Counted from the stretch's first letter, positions 46,437 through 54,277 are shown. The stretch: 64,000 nucleotides of DNA from JBCCDY01 sp039030555 (GCA_039030555.1 JBCCDY010000018.1:21767-85766); one strand, 5' to 3'. The notes: generated by a model not told the origin, from the sequence alone. Numbers and translations are program-made.

Positions 46437-47303
46437 ATGAAGTCTGAAGCTAACACGTCATTAGAAAAACAACTATTCGTCATGTCGGTGAATGTGTGCT
46501 TATCAGCTTCAATAATACTTTTAGCTCTGGATACATTTTTTTTCAAAGATTACACCTCAGCCATTATTGAATCCATCGGATTAACAATTTGTCTGGTGTT
46601 TTTTATCTTGTCAAGACGGTTAGAACATATTAGTAAACTCGTTTTACCTTTTATTTTTTTCTTGCTTTTATTAATAAATGCTGGTTGGTATTTCGGAGGT
46701 GGGCTTAATACAGGCAACGTACTTCTCTTATTATTGATCTTCTACTTATCGCTAGTAATGGTTAAAAAGAAATATCGACTAAAGCTAGTCATACTTTTCT
46801 TTGCCAATCTGGGGGTTATGATGATATGGGAGTTTCTGGACTTTGGAATTCGTGAAGAACTAATAGATCTAAGAGAAGAAATGATCGCAAGCGACATCCT
46901 TATTTTCATCACTTTTTCAATCGGTATTTATTTCATACTCTTCGTTAAAGGCAAATATGAAAAGCTTAAAAAAGAATTAGAGTTTAAAAACAATCAACTA
47001 ATTGAAGTGAACCATGAGCTAAGCTCCATAAATGAGAACCTGGAAAAAATTGCTCAGCAAAGGACTAATCAAATTAAAGATCAAAACAAGAAGATTATTG
47101 ACTACGCATTTATGAACTCCCATAAAGTAAGAGGGCCATTGGCTCGAATTTTAGGACTCACTGAATTATTCAGCCAAAACATAATTCACAAATCAGAAAT
47201 ACCCAGTAGTTTAAATGAGATCAAAAACAATGCTGTTGAACTTGACCACCAAATCAAAGAAATAAATATACTCTTAGAGAACGAAGATTTAATTGAGGAA
47301 TAA
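46437..47303 (+). CDS. Membrane protein with orphan histidine-kinase DHp segment
   Basis: 288 residues from MKSEANTSLEK (a GTG at 46422 is less likely). Five or six membrane helices (residues ~15-165) are followed by a coiled coil (KLKKELEFKNNQLIEVNHELSSINENLEKIAQQRTNQI) and a DHp-like helix pair with phospho-acceptor candidate His in MNSHKVRGPLARILGLTELF. The protein ends right after the second DHp helix; there is no HATPase domain in it or nearby. It could be a dimerisation or phosphotransfer partner for a kinase encoded elsewhere. Confidence 0.8.
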   Translation: MKSEANTSLEKQLFVMSVNVCLSASIILLALDTFFFKDYTSAIIESIGLTICLVFFILSRRLEHISKLVLPFIFFLLLLINAGWYFGGGLNTGNVLLLLLIFYLSLVMVKKKYRLKLVILFFANLGVMMIWEFLDFGIREELIDLREEMIASDILIFITFSIGIYFILFVKGKYEKLKKELEFKNNQLIEVNHELSSINENLEKIAQQRTNQIKDQNKKIIDYAFMNSHKVRGPLARILGLTELFSQNIIHKSEIPSSLNEIKNNAVELDHQIKEINILLENEDLIEE

Positions 47304-47328
47304 CGCTTCTAAAGCTTAAATTTATATC

Positions 47329-48282
47329 ATGAAAACCTTAGAATTCAGTAACGGCGATCAAATGCCAATTCTCGGACTTGGAACCTGGAAGTCTGATCCG
47401 GGAGAAGTTTATGAAGCCATTAAAATAGCTCTTGAAATTGGATATAGACACATTGATTGTGCTGCCATTTATGGTAATGAAGATGAAATCGGAAAAGCAT
47501 TTAAAGAGGCCATAGATTCCGAAAAAGTTAAACGGGAAGAATTATGGATCACTTCTAAGTTGTGGAACAATGCACACAAAAAAGAGGATGTTCTTCCAGC
47601 ACTTAAAAAAACCCTGTCTGACCTAAAGCTGGATTATCTTGACTTATACTTGATCCACTGGCCGGTTGCTTTTGAGCCTGGGGTAACTTTCCCAGATGGG
47701 AATAAGGGCTTTCTCTCTCTGGAAGAAGTTACCATATCAGAAACCTGGGAAGCACTTTTGGAAGCTAAAGCCCAAGGTTTGGTTAGGCATTTGGGTGTTT
47801 CAAATTTCAGTGTGAAAAAATTGACGGATTTAGTCTCTACAGGAATGGAAAAGCCTGAAGTAAACCAGGTTGAAATGCACCCTTATTTACAACAGACTGA
47901 ATTGGTCAGCTTTGGTAAAATTGAAAATGTGTTTCTAACAGCCTACTCCCCTCTTGGCTCAAAGGATCGATCAGAAAATATCAGGCGACCGGATGAGCCT
48001 AATTTATTTGAAGATGAAACCATCAAGAACATTGCAAAGCAGCATGGTGTAAGTTCCGCTCAGATTATGTTAGCATGGCATGTAAACAGAGGGATATCGG
48101 TTATTCCAAAATCTACAAACGCAGGCCGCTTGAAACAAAATCTGGAAGCTGCCGATATTCAACTGACGCTGGAAGACATGAATGCTATTGAAAAATTAAA
48201 CCGGGATTATCGTTTCATCGATGGCTCTTTCTTTACTCCTGAAGGTTCGCCCTATACGCTTGAGACCTTATGGGATGAGTGA
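47329..48282 (+). CDS. Aldo/keto reductase
   Basis: 317 residues with the full AKR (beta/alpha)8 pattern and catalytic tetrad: Asp and Tyr in RHIDCAAIYGNE, Lys in ITSKLWN, His in LYLIHWP. NADPH-binding motifs are near the C-terminus (VIPKSTNAGRLKQNL). It reduces aldehydes or ketones; the exact substrate is not readable. It is the last intact gene before the accessory region. Confidence 0.93.
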   Translation: MKTLEFSNGDQMPILGLGTWKSDPGEVYEAIKIALEIGYRHIDCAAIYGNEDEIGKAFKEAIDSEKVKREELWITSKLWNNAHKKEDVLPALKKTLSDLKLDYLDLYLIHWPVAFEPGVTFPDGNKGFLSLEEVTISETWEALLEAKAQGLVRHLGVSNFSVKKLTDLVSTGMEKPEVNQVEMHPYLQQTELVSFGKIENVFLTAYSPLGSKDRSENIRRPDEPNLFEDETIKNIAKQHGVSSAQIMLAWHVNRGISVIPKSTNAGRLKQNLEAADIQLTLEDMNAIEKLNRDYRFIDGSFFTPEGSPYTLETLWDE

Positions 48283-48407
48283 AGTTGAGTTTGAAAAAAT
48301 AAGTGTCTCCATAAACGTTTAGATACGTTTGTAAACGGATAAATATTAAGAATAGGCTATTTAAAGGTGCTTTTAATATTATTTTAGAGACGAAAGTTGA
48401 AAGTTAA

Positions 48408-48431
48408 ATAACGCGCACGAGTGCGCGTTAT
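48408..48431. repeat. Perfect palindrome ATAACGCGCAC-GA-GTGCGCGTTAT
   Basis: Two 11-base arms and a two-base centre in otherwise AT-rich DNA. It lies about 50 bases before the broken DUF418 frame and is followed by GATGTTGTAGGTCATT, resembling the GTT-type cassette edges further right. It may be the tip of a decayed attC-like site. Confidence 0.55.
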
Positions 48432-48478
48432 AAAGATGTTGTAGGTCATTGGGGAGCCAAACCAAAATAAAAGGACCA

Positions 48479-48906
48479 ATTAAAGAACTGGATGTAATCA
48501 GAGGATATGCAATTTTTGGAATTTTGTTGCATATATGGTTCTATTCAATTACCCTAACGAGTACTTTTCAAAGTATCTCGCGGAAAATCAAAGTTGGACG
48601 GATAACTTATCTGTCTATGTAAGACTTAATATCTTTGGCGATAAGACTTTTGGCATTTTCTCATTGCTTTTTGGTGTTGGAATTGGCGTGCAGTACTAAA
48701 AGAATCCAACTGGTTTCACAAAGCATCACGTAACTCGAATGGGCTTGTTACTATTTATTGGATTATTCCATTTAATAGTGATTTGGTTTGGGGATATTTT
48801 GACGATTTATGCAATTCTAGGATTGATGTTGACAATTTTTATTGGAGTTCAAGCACGATACTTATTAGTAATTGCTGGAGTATTCTTTTTATGGCCGACC
48901 ATTTAA
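48479..48906 (+). pseudogene. DUF418-family membrane protein, broken
   Basis: The N-terminal part reads IKELDVIRGYAIFGILLHIWF (from 48479), the hallmark of DUF418 proteins. A frame change near 48545 continues as YPNEYFSKYLAENQSW and FGIFSLLFGVGIGVQY. An in-frame TAA (48697-48699) follows, then the same frame resumes with RMGLLLFIGLFHLIVIWFGDILTIYAILGLML, typical of the next DUF418 segment, and stops at 48904. No ATG is in place (TTG at 48449 at best), and the C-terminal half is gone; an IS110 fragment lies just after. Confidence 0.8.
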
Positions 48907-48943
48907 ATTATACTAATTAGAAACGGATATCTTCTATTAGGTT

Positions 48944-49126
48944 TTAACATTCCTGATAGACTTCCCTTTGATGAATTGCTAAAAATGACTTCAATGCCTC
49001 TGGCTTTGCAGGTTGACTAAAGGTCTTCAGGCTCACAGATTCACTCAACACTGTCACCGTCCATTGCCGCTTGTGCACATCAATGCCCAAGTACAATTGT
49101 TGATTTTTTAAACTTATTACTTCCAT
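48944..49126 (-). pseudogene. IS110-family transposase, N-terminal remnant
   Basis: Sixty residues reading MEVISLKNQQLYLGIDVHKRQW, matching the DEDD RuvC-like start of IS110 transposases (first catalytic Asp in GIDVHK). The frame stops after REVYQEC, where full-length relatives (~330-400 residues) would continue. The rest of the insertion sequence is absent, so this is a scar of an old insertion or recombination next to the DUF418 ruin. Confidence 0.8.
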
Positions 49127-49183
49127 GATTTTTTCTTTATCAACGATATCATCGTTATTATATGGATACTATATAGTAGCTGA

Positions 49184-50809
49184 ATGAATAAAATAATAAC
49201 TCTTATTGTACTTATTGTATGTAACACGAGTTTTGCACAAATCAATTTGTCGGCAAATAAAGCACAGGCTACAGATTCCATATTAGAATCCTATTGTAAT
49301 CCTAACGAGCCAGGAATGGCGATTAGCATTGTGCAAAATGGCAACGTAATATACAAAAATGCAATAGGTTACGCAGACATTTCAAATAGTCTCTCGTTAA
49401 CTGATTCAACTGCATTTAATATAGCCTCTGTTTCCAAACAATTCACTGCACTCTTGGCACTTATGGCATCAGAGGAGGGAAAAATTTCACTACAGGATAG
49501 TATTACTCAGTATTTACCAGAACTGAAAAGTCTTCCTTATAAAATTACAATTGAACAACTTGCCAATCATACTCACGGATTGCCAAATTATTCAGACTTA
49601 ATTGCAATGATTGGCTTTGGTTTGGCAAGCCCGATTAGCAATGACCAAGCTGTACAAACTATATTGAGTATAGAGGAAGTTAATTTTAAGGCGGGAACAC
49701 AGTATCAATATGGTAATTCAGGATATATGCTTCTTGCTGAGATCCTAAAACGTGTGTATGAAAAATCATTTCCATTACTTGTTAAGGAAATGATTTTTGA
49801 ACCACTCAATATGACTCAATCTGTAGTAATAGACAACCCTAACACCATAGTTTACAACAAGGCATTAGCCTACACGAAAAACGGAGATATATATATCGAG
49901 CATCCCAACAGGCAAATGGAGTGTGGCTCATCCAATATCCACACAACTCTAAATGATATGATAAAATGGGTAATTAATTTTCAAAATCCGAAAGTAGGTA
50001 CCGAAAATCAAATGAATCGTTTGATGATAAAGACAATCTCTTTATCCAGAGATAGTGATTTAGGGTATGGACTAGGCTTGCTCACTGAAAAATATAAAGG
50101 GCTTGAAACCGTTTTTCACGGTGGTGGAACTGCTGGATATCGTGCATATATCTTACACGTCCCAAAACACAATTTTTCAGTTATCACATTGGGAAATCAA
50201 GAAAGCTTTGACAGTCTGCTTATAGTTCAAGATTTATTAGATCTGTATTTAAAAGATTATATGCAAGAACCAAATTCTATCAAAACAGCTTACTCGGAAA
50301 ATGAATTAAGAGAATATGCAGGAACATACAAAGTTAGTCCTGGTCAATACTGGACGATTGAATCGAATGAAAAAGACCTATATTTTGGTGGCATCCAAGA
50401 ACCCCTTCCTTTAATCGGTAATGGTAAATTTAAATTCTTTCTACCTACTTCTTACCTTACTTTTTATTCCAATTCAATGGACTTTAGAATTGCTGACTTC
50501 AACTATACTTATGAAAAAGTCAATTTGAATCCCCCTGTTCTAGAAAAAGATGAATTGGAAAAGTATGTTGGTGTTTTTAAGAATGAGGAGTTTAATATAT
50601 TCTATGAAGTTTTAATAATGGAGAATAAACTAATAGCAAAACATTTAACAAATGGTGAAATTATTTTAAATCCATTATCAAAAAATAGCTTTTATGCTGA
50701 ATATCCTTTAGGCGAGTTAGATTTTAAATTAGACACAGAAGGTGGTGTAAAAGCATTCGTTTTATCAGGTCAAAATTTCAATAATATAAAGTTCTTAAAA
50801 GTGAATTAA
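49184..50809 (+). CDS. Serine hydrolase of the beta-lactamase/PBP class C type
   Basis: 541 residues with a signal peptide (cleaved near TSFAQ). The catalytic motifs are intact: SxxK as SVSK (Ser82-Lys85), YxN in YQYGNSGYM, and HGGGTAGY near residue 313. A C-terminal beta-rich part (~380-541) resembles DUF3471-like lipocalin extensions. Such enzymes are often esterases or peptidases rather than antibiotic-resistance enzymes; activity cannot be assigned. It follows IS110 debris and is AT-rich. No cassette-type repeat frames it. Confidence 0.9.
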   Translation: MNKIITLIVLIVCNTSFAQINLSANKAQATDSILESYCNPNEPGMAISIVQNGNVIYKNAIGYADISNSLSLTDSTAFNIASVSKQFTALLALMASEEGKISLQDSITQYLPELKSLPYKITIEQLANHTHGLPNYSDLIAMIGFGLASPISNDQAVQTILSIEEVNFKAGTQYQYGNSGYMLLAEILKRVYEKSFPLLVKEMIFEPLNMTQSVVIDNPNTIVYNKALAYTKNGDIYIEHPNRQMECGSSNIHTTLNDMIKWVINFQNPKVGTENQMNRLMIKTISLSRDSDLGYGLGLLTEKYKGLETVFHGGGTAGYRAYILHVPKHNFSVITLGNQESFDSLLIVQDLLDLYLKDYMQEPNSIKTAYSENELREYAGTYKVSPGQYWTIESNEKDLYFGGIQEPLPLIGNGKFKFFLPTSYLTFYSNSMDFRIADFNYTYEKVNLNPPVLEKDELEKYVGVFKNEEFNIFYEVLIMENKLIAKHLTNGEIILNPLSKNSFYAEYPLGELDFKLDTEGGVKAFVLSGQNFNNIKFLKVN

Positions 50810-50900
50810 TACCCTTAAACAGGGAAAACAATACTAAAATCAAAGCTTTATATTTGTATTAAACTCGGTGCTTAAACAAAAGTTTGGGACTTCGAAATCG

Positions 50901-50931
50901 CCTACTTTTCATATACTAACCGTTATCTGCT
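50901..50931 (+). repeat. attC-like right arm upstream of the 50932 gene
   Basis: The sequence from 50901 (CCTACTTTTCATATACTAAC) matches that at 54219 (CCTACGTTTCTTATACTAAA) at about 17 of 20 bases, and both are followed 21 bases from their start by the GT(T/C) cassette edge. The matching left arm is missing here, so this is half a site. Confidence 0.55.
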
Positions 50932-51539
50932 ATGAGCGAGAAACCAAAATTTAACTTTATAAATCCTGAGTATATTGTTGCTTTAGGTGTAACAATCATC
51001 AGCTTATGTGCTCTTGTAGTTTCCATAATGCAAACTCAAATAATGAAGGAGGAACGAGAGCTGATGCGTGAATATTCAAGGGCATCTGTTTGGCCTAGAT
51101 TAGAGCTTGGTTTATCAAAAAGCCATGATTTAAAAGATGGAAGCATAACTCAATTTGCTTTAAGTTTAGGAAATAGTGGTGTAGGACCAGCGATAATTAC
51201 GGATGTTTGCGTAACCTACAACGACTCAATTGCTAATAATTGGTGGCATTTATTCGAACTACAACATATTCCAGATTCCATTGAAACTTTTATCACAAAT
51301 AGGAACGTAAACAATAATATTATCCAATCAGGAGAGACTGTAGAAGTACTGAACTTAGATATAAACCTTCCGCTGGCAAATGCCTTTTTTAACAGAATGG
51401 AAGATTTATCAATTGATATTTATTACGAATCAATTTACGGGGAGCAGTGGAAGTACGATGGAGAAGCTACTATTGAAATAGAAAATTTCGAAGGTTTGTC
51501 AAAAGAAGAGCAGTTTGGTAGCTAACAAAAGCAGATAAC
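50922..51539 (+). mobile_element. Cassette-like unit A
   Basis: GTTATCTGCT (50922-50931) directly precedes the ATG, and AGCAGATAAC (51530-51539) follows the stop by four bases: a perfect 10-base inverted repeat around a single gene. In integron cassettes the two ends derive from one attC and are complementary in just this way. The right end continues AAGCACC, which resembles the AAGCACA after GTGCAAC at 52354-52367. Confidence 0.6.
50932..51525 (+). CDS. Unknown protein with one N-terminal membrane helix
   Basis: 197 residues: a membrane helix (YIVALGVTIISLCALVVSIMQ, ~14-34), a charged stretch (KEERELMREYSRASVWPRLELG), then ~140 residues with beta character (FALSLGNSGVGPAIITDVCVTYND; SIYGEQWKYDG). 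The topology suggests a short anchor and an immunoglobulin-like soluble domain. No family recognised. The gene fills the framed cassette-like unit, with its start and stop within 10 bases of the repeats, and has no promoter of its own that I can see. Confidence 0.75.
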   Translation: MSEKPKFNFINPEYIVALGVTIISLCALVVSIMQTQIMKEERELMREYSRASVWPRLELGLSKSHDLKDGSITQFALSLGNSGVGPAIITDVCVTYNDSIANNWWHLFELQHIPDSIETFITNRNVNNNIIQSGETVEVLNLDINLPLANAFFNRMEDLSIDIYYESIYGEQWKYDGEATIEIENFEGLSKEEQFGS

Positions 51540-51721
51540 AAGCACCATCATCCATATGCTAACTGAGCACCAGAATAAAAGTATTAATCAATAGCTCATT
51601 TCGTTGTATTAATCCCCCTCATGAAAAAGGTTTGTTATTATCCTTAATGACAATTCCAGGTTTATAGAATTTTGATAAATCATGCCAAACGCACCGTATT
51701 TTGAGCTCTACATTTACCCCC

Positions 51722-52147
51722 TCACAATCTAACAGAACTTTGATAGCTTGATAGTACAATTGATGTATTTGGATGTCCATACCGGGTTAATCTATCAATC
51801 AACCCCTCTAACTCTGAATTATTCTTCACCGCGACTCTTAAAGAGACACAATTTTCTCCAGTGAGTTTAGTGCACTCAAGAATTTCGGGGAATTGATCCA
51901 GTTTTGAGACCAAAGTCCGAAAATCTGTCATAGCGGTTTTGAGTGTGATTTGTGCCTGAACAGGGCAACCTAGTTTCTCAAGGTCGAGTAATACACTGTA
52001 ACCTTTAATTATCCCTGCTTCTTCCATTTTCTGAACCCGTTCTGCTACAGCAGGTGCCGATAGTCCCACATTACGTCCTATCTCCGCAAATGATTGACGA
52101 CCATTATTTTGAAGATCATTGATGATTTTTCTGTTTAATTCATTCAA
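51722..52147 (-). CDS. Lrp/AsnC-family transcriptional regulator
   Basis: 141 residues: N-terminal winged helix-turn-helix (NRKIINDLQNNGRQSFAEIGRNVGLSAPAVAERVQKMEEAGII) and C-terminal RAM ligand-binding domain (~65-138, VQAQITLKTAMTDFRTLVSKLDQFPEILECTKLTGENCVSLRV). It senses an amino acid or related ligand; targets unknown. A palindrome 19 bases before its start is a likely autoregulatory operator. It is the only intact gene read leftwards between 48.3 and 56.1 kb. Confidence 0.92.
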   Translation of the reverse strand: MNELNRKIINDLQNNGRQSFAEIGRNVGLSAPAVAERVQKMEEAGIIKGYSVLLDLEKLGCPVQAQITLKTAMTDFRTLVSKLDQFPEILECTKLTGENCVSLRVAVKNNSELEGLIDRLTRYGHPNTSIVLSSYQSSVRL

Positions 52148-52165
52148 AATGAAATATTTAGAATT

Positions 52166-52192
52166 AAAGGGAATTCATATAGAATTCCTTTT
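52166..52192. promoter_or_regulatory. Palindromic operator upstream of the lrp-like gene
   Basis: Inverted repeat centred at 52179: GGAATTC (52170-52176), ATATA, GAATTCC (52182-52188), extended outward to 13-base arms with one mismatch (AAA/TTT ends). It lies just upstream of the minus-strand regulator start; Lrp-family proteins commonly bind such sites. Confidence 0.5.
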
Positions 52193-52194
52193 AA

Positions 52195-52299
52195 TCAAAA
52201 AACCTCTTTAAGCCGTCTGTAGAGGTTCTCCTCAGGAACACGATCAGCCAGGTTGAAAATAGTAAATAGCTTCAGTTCTTGGGTCTTCTTTCCTTGCTA
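52195..52299 (-). pseudogene. IS1182-family transposase, N-terminal fragment
   Basis: Reading leftwards from 52296: QGKKTQELKLFTIF, then NLADRVPEENLYRRLKEVF, then TGA at 52197-52195. This resembles the start of Bacteroidota IS1182 transposases (QGKK..., DRVP..NFYR.LK). The expected ATG codon is now TAG, and a T-run slip precedes the stop, so it is dead. Only ~33 codons remain. Confidence 0.6.
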
Positions 52300-52351
52300 G
52301 TGTTTCTTTTATGATACCTAAACCAATCCTTATTTGATACTGCTTTCTTTG

Positions 52352-52592
52352 GTTGTGCAACAAGCACAAACACTAGCGGGCATGGCCACATGAAACATTT
52401 GTTAGTTTTATCGGGCTAAACCGCTCACCTTTCGCCAGGCAAAATTTAGTGCATTCTACATCCCCCTTCTACTGGCTTGTTTTTCTTGTGTTTTGCAGTA
52501 TTTTCTGAGAGTTTATCGCACCGGTCAGGTTCGCTCTTTCCTCGGTATCTGCTACCTTTAGGCCACAGCCCGCTAGTTGGGCGTTACCAGTA
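52352..52592 (+). repeat. Long attC-like palindromic site before cassette B
   Basis: Left arm: ACTAGCGGGC (52372-52381) plus GGCC (52384-52387). Right arm: GGCC (52561-52564) plus GCCCGCTAGT (52568-52577), all complementary. It opens with GTTGTGCAACAAGCAC and ends with GGGCGTTACCAGTA at the cassette edge. A ~170-base internal spacer with no gene separates the arms. The layout (outer edge, arms, spacer, arms, GTT edge) is that of a long attC. Together with the IS1182 scrap it accounts for most of the 454 bases between 52148 and 52601. Confidence 0.55.
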
Positions 52593-53527
52593 ATTCGAAA
52601 AATGAAGAAAATTAGAATTTTAGTTTGTGCCTTAATAACTTTTTGGCTTCAAACAGTTATTGCACAAACAAGTAGTATTATAACCACTAACTTTGGGTCT
52701 ATTCATTATAAGACTTATGGAAAGGGTGAACCCCTTCTTATAATTAATGGTGGGCCAGGAATAGATTGTGAGGGTTTCTCATCTTTAGCAACTCTATTTA
52801 AAGATGATTATATGGTAATTATTTATGACCAAAGAGGTACTGGCAAGTCAAATTTAAAAACTATTGCCCCTACTACATTGTCAATGGATCTCTTAATAGA
52901 TGACATTGAAATTTTGAGAAATCATTTAAAAATTAAAAAATGGGCAGTTCTCGGACATTCCTTTGGAGGTTTTGTAGCACAACATTATGCTTCCAAATAT
53001 TCAGATAGAGTAAAGGGAATGATATTGTCTGCTTCTGGAGGTATTGATATGGAAATTTTCTCTTATATGTCTGATAATATTAGAATTAGAATGAGCAATA
53101 CTGATAGTGACTCTTTGAAGTACTGGAGCAAAAAAATTGCTGAAGGTGATACTACTTACTCAGCCAGGTATAAAATAGGTAAACTTAGAGCCCCAACTTA
53201 TTTATATGGAGATAAATATATTGAACAAATAGCCCATAGGCTGACTCAATCTAATGCAGAAATTAGAAATCTGATGATCAATGACTTGAAAAAAAACAAT
53301 TATGATTGGAGTAGATCTATGTCAAAATTTAAAGCTCCTGTTCTTATAATACAGGGACGACAGGATTTAGTTGGTTCTGAAACAGCCTATAAGGCTCATA
53401 ATATCTATAAGAATTCCAAACTTGTATTGCTAAATAAATGTGGACATTATGGATGGTTAGAACAAGAAGAAAAATATATCATCGCAATTAAAGCCTTTAT
53501 TGAAAGTCTGTATTAAAACTACTGGTA
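52583..53527 (+). mobile_element. Cassette-like unit B, right edge split by an intron
   Basis: GTTACCAGTA (52583-52592) lies 9 bases before the ATG and TACTGGTA (53520-53527) 3 bases after the stop. With the intron removed the right edge reads TACTGGTAAC, perfectly complementary over 10 bases to the left edge. The single gene inside is an alpha/beta hydrolase. Confidence 0.62.
52602..53516 (+). CDS. Secreted alpha/beta hydrolase, proline-iminopeptidase-like
   Basis: 304 residues with a signal peptide (ends near VIAQT). The motifs fit the S33 branch: oxyanion-region NGGPGIDCEGF, IYDQRGTGKS, nucleophile elbow LGHSFGGFVAQHY with Ser near residue 119, acid in IIQGRQDLVG, and catalytic His in NKCGHYGWLE. 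It could be an aminopeptidase or esterase; substrate unknown. It is low in GC and fills cassette-like unit B. Confidence 0.88.
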   Translation: MKKIRILVCALITFWLQTVIAQTSSIITTNFGSIHYKTYGKGEPLLIINGGPGIDCEGFSSLATLFKDDYMVIIYDQRGTGKSNLKTIAPTTLSMDLLIDDIEILRNHLKIKKWAVLGHSFGGFVAQHYASKYSDRVKGMILSASGGIDMEIFSYMSDNIRIRMSNTDSDSLKYWSKKIAEGDTTYSARYKIGKLRAPTYLYGDKYIEQIAHRLTQSNAEIRNLMINDLKKNNYDWSRSMSKFKAPVLIIQGRQDLVGSETAYKAHNIYKNSKLVLLNKCGHYGWLEQEEKYIIAIKAFIESLY

Positions 53528-54122
53528 ATCAAGTAGCCCGACCTGAGCCATAGGACTCAGGTTGAGGCTCTCACACCACCCAGCGTACGGGTCTCGTACT
53601 GGGCGGTTCGTAAAGCATAGGATAATCACTCTTTACACCAACTACCCCTTTCCACTACTTTTAAGATAAGGCTACACAATGGCTCTCTATCTAATTTTCG
53701 CTTCACAATACGTTCGGTCCTTCACTACCTTGTAAGACTTCCCTGTTCTTCAGGGCTTGTAGCCAGTAGCTACTATGACCTCTGCTGACTTCTCAGTCTC
53801 CAACGCGTGGGGCCCAAGATCTCCCCAGGTAAGGGCATATTCCTTCCCCCAATACCCACTGGATCTACTGCACAGGTACTTGATGGTTTCCCACCCTTTG
53901 GACGTCAGTATGATGTGCTACCTCATCCGACCTATACAGCCTCAGTATCCAGTTCCTGTTCGTTGAAACCGGGGTTTGCAGCCTCGCTTCCTTCAGTGTA
54001 TACCTCACGATAAACCACCTTGCGACTTGCTAGTGCTTCGGGTTACGAATCCGCGCACAAGGGACTTACACCCTCTGGAATAATTTGGTATCTTCGATAC
54101 CAGATGCCCATGATGGGCACAC
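53528..54122 (-). mobile_element. ORF-less group II intron inserted in an attC-like site
   Basis: On the minus strand the element starts GTGTGCCC (54122), fitting the GUGYG 5' consensus. Domain-I-like sequence follows (GAGGGTGTAAGTCCCT, then AGCAAGTCGCAAGGTGG). Near the 3' end a domain V hairpin has lower stem ACCGCCCAG/CTGGGTGGT, a two-base CG bulge and upper stem TACG/CGTA; then a domain VI-like hairpin ACCTGAG/CTCAGGT and the end CTACTTGAT (53528). About 595 bases in all, with no reverse-transcriptase frame in either strand. It would need a maturase in trans to splice or move. Orientation is opposite to the flanking cassette-like genes, as with attC-targeting introns. Confidence 0.72.
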
Positions 54123-54249
54123 ACAATGTATAAGAAAACATAGGGTTTTTGGGCTTAACCGAAAAATCTATGTGCATTTGCAATGTCGCCAAATCAAAAC
54201 GTATCGCTTATCATCTGCCCTACGTTTCTTATACTAAACGTCACCTTAC
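54123..54249 (+). repeat. attC-like site, right of the intron
   Basis: Left arm GTATAAGAAAACATAGGG (54128-54145) and right arm CCCTACGTTTCTTATAC (54218-54234) are nearly perfect complements over 17 bases, with a ~70-base middle. It starts ACAATG, which joins TACTGGTA left of the intron, and ends AACGTCACCTTAC, the next cassette edge. The middle holds a smaller stem (GGGCTTAACCG region). The region up to the AraC start at 54278 holds no other gene. Confidence 0.6.
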
Positions 54250-54277
54250 GTACGAAGGGCAAAGACTATTGCTTAAC

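Noticed and set aside
49184..50809. Antibiotic-resistance beta-lactamase
   Set aside because: SxxK, YxN and HxG motifs fit the broad serine hydrolase class with a C-terminal extension typical of esterase/peptidase members; nothing specific to beta-lactam resistance is visible.
53775..54013. Two overlapping plus-strand open frames inside the intron
   Set aside because: They are antisense to conserved group II domain-I sequence, lack any family features and overlap each other in different frames.
54149..54277. N-terminal extension of the AraC regulator from an earlier ATG
   Set aside because: These codons run through the attC-like palindrome; the family-like sequence starts at the ATG at 54278.
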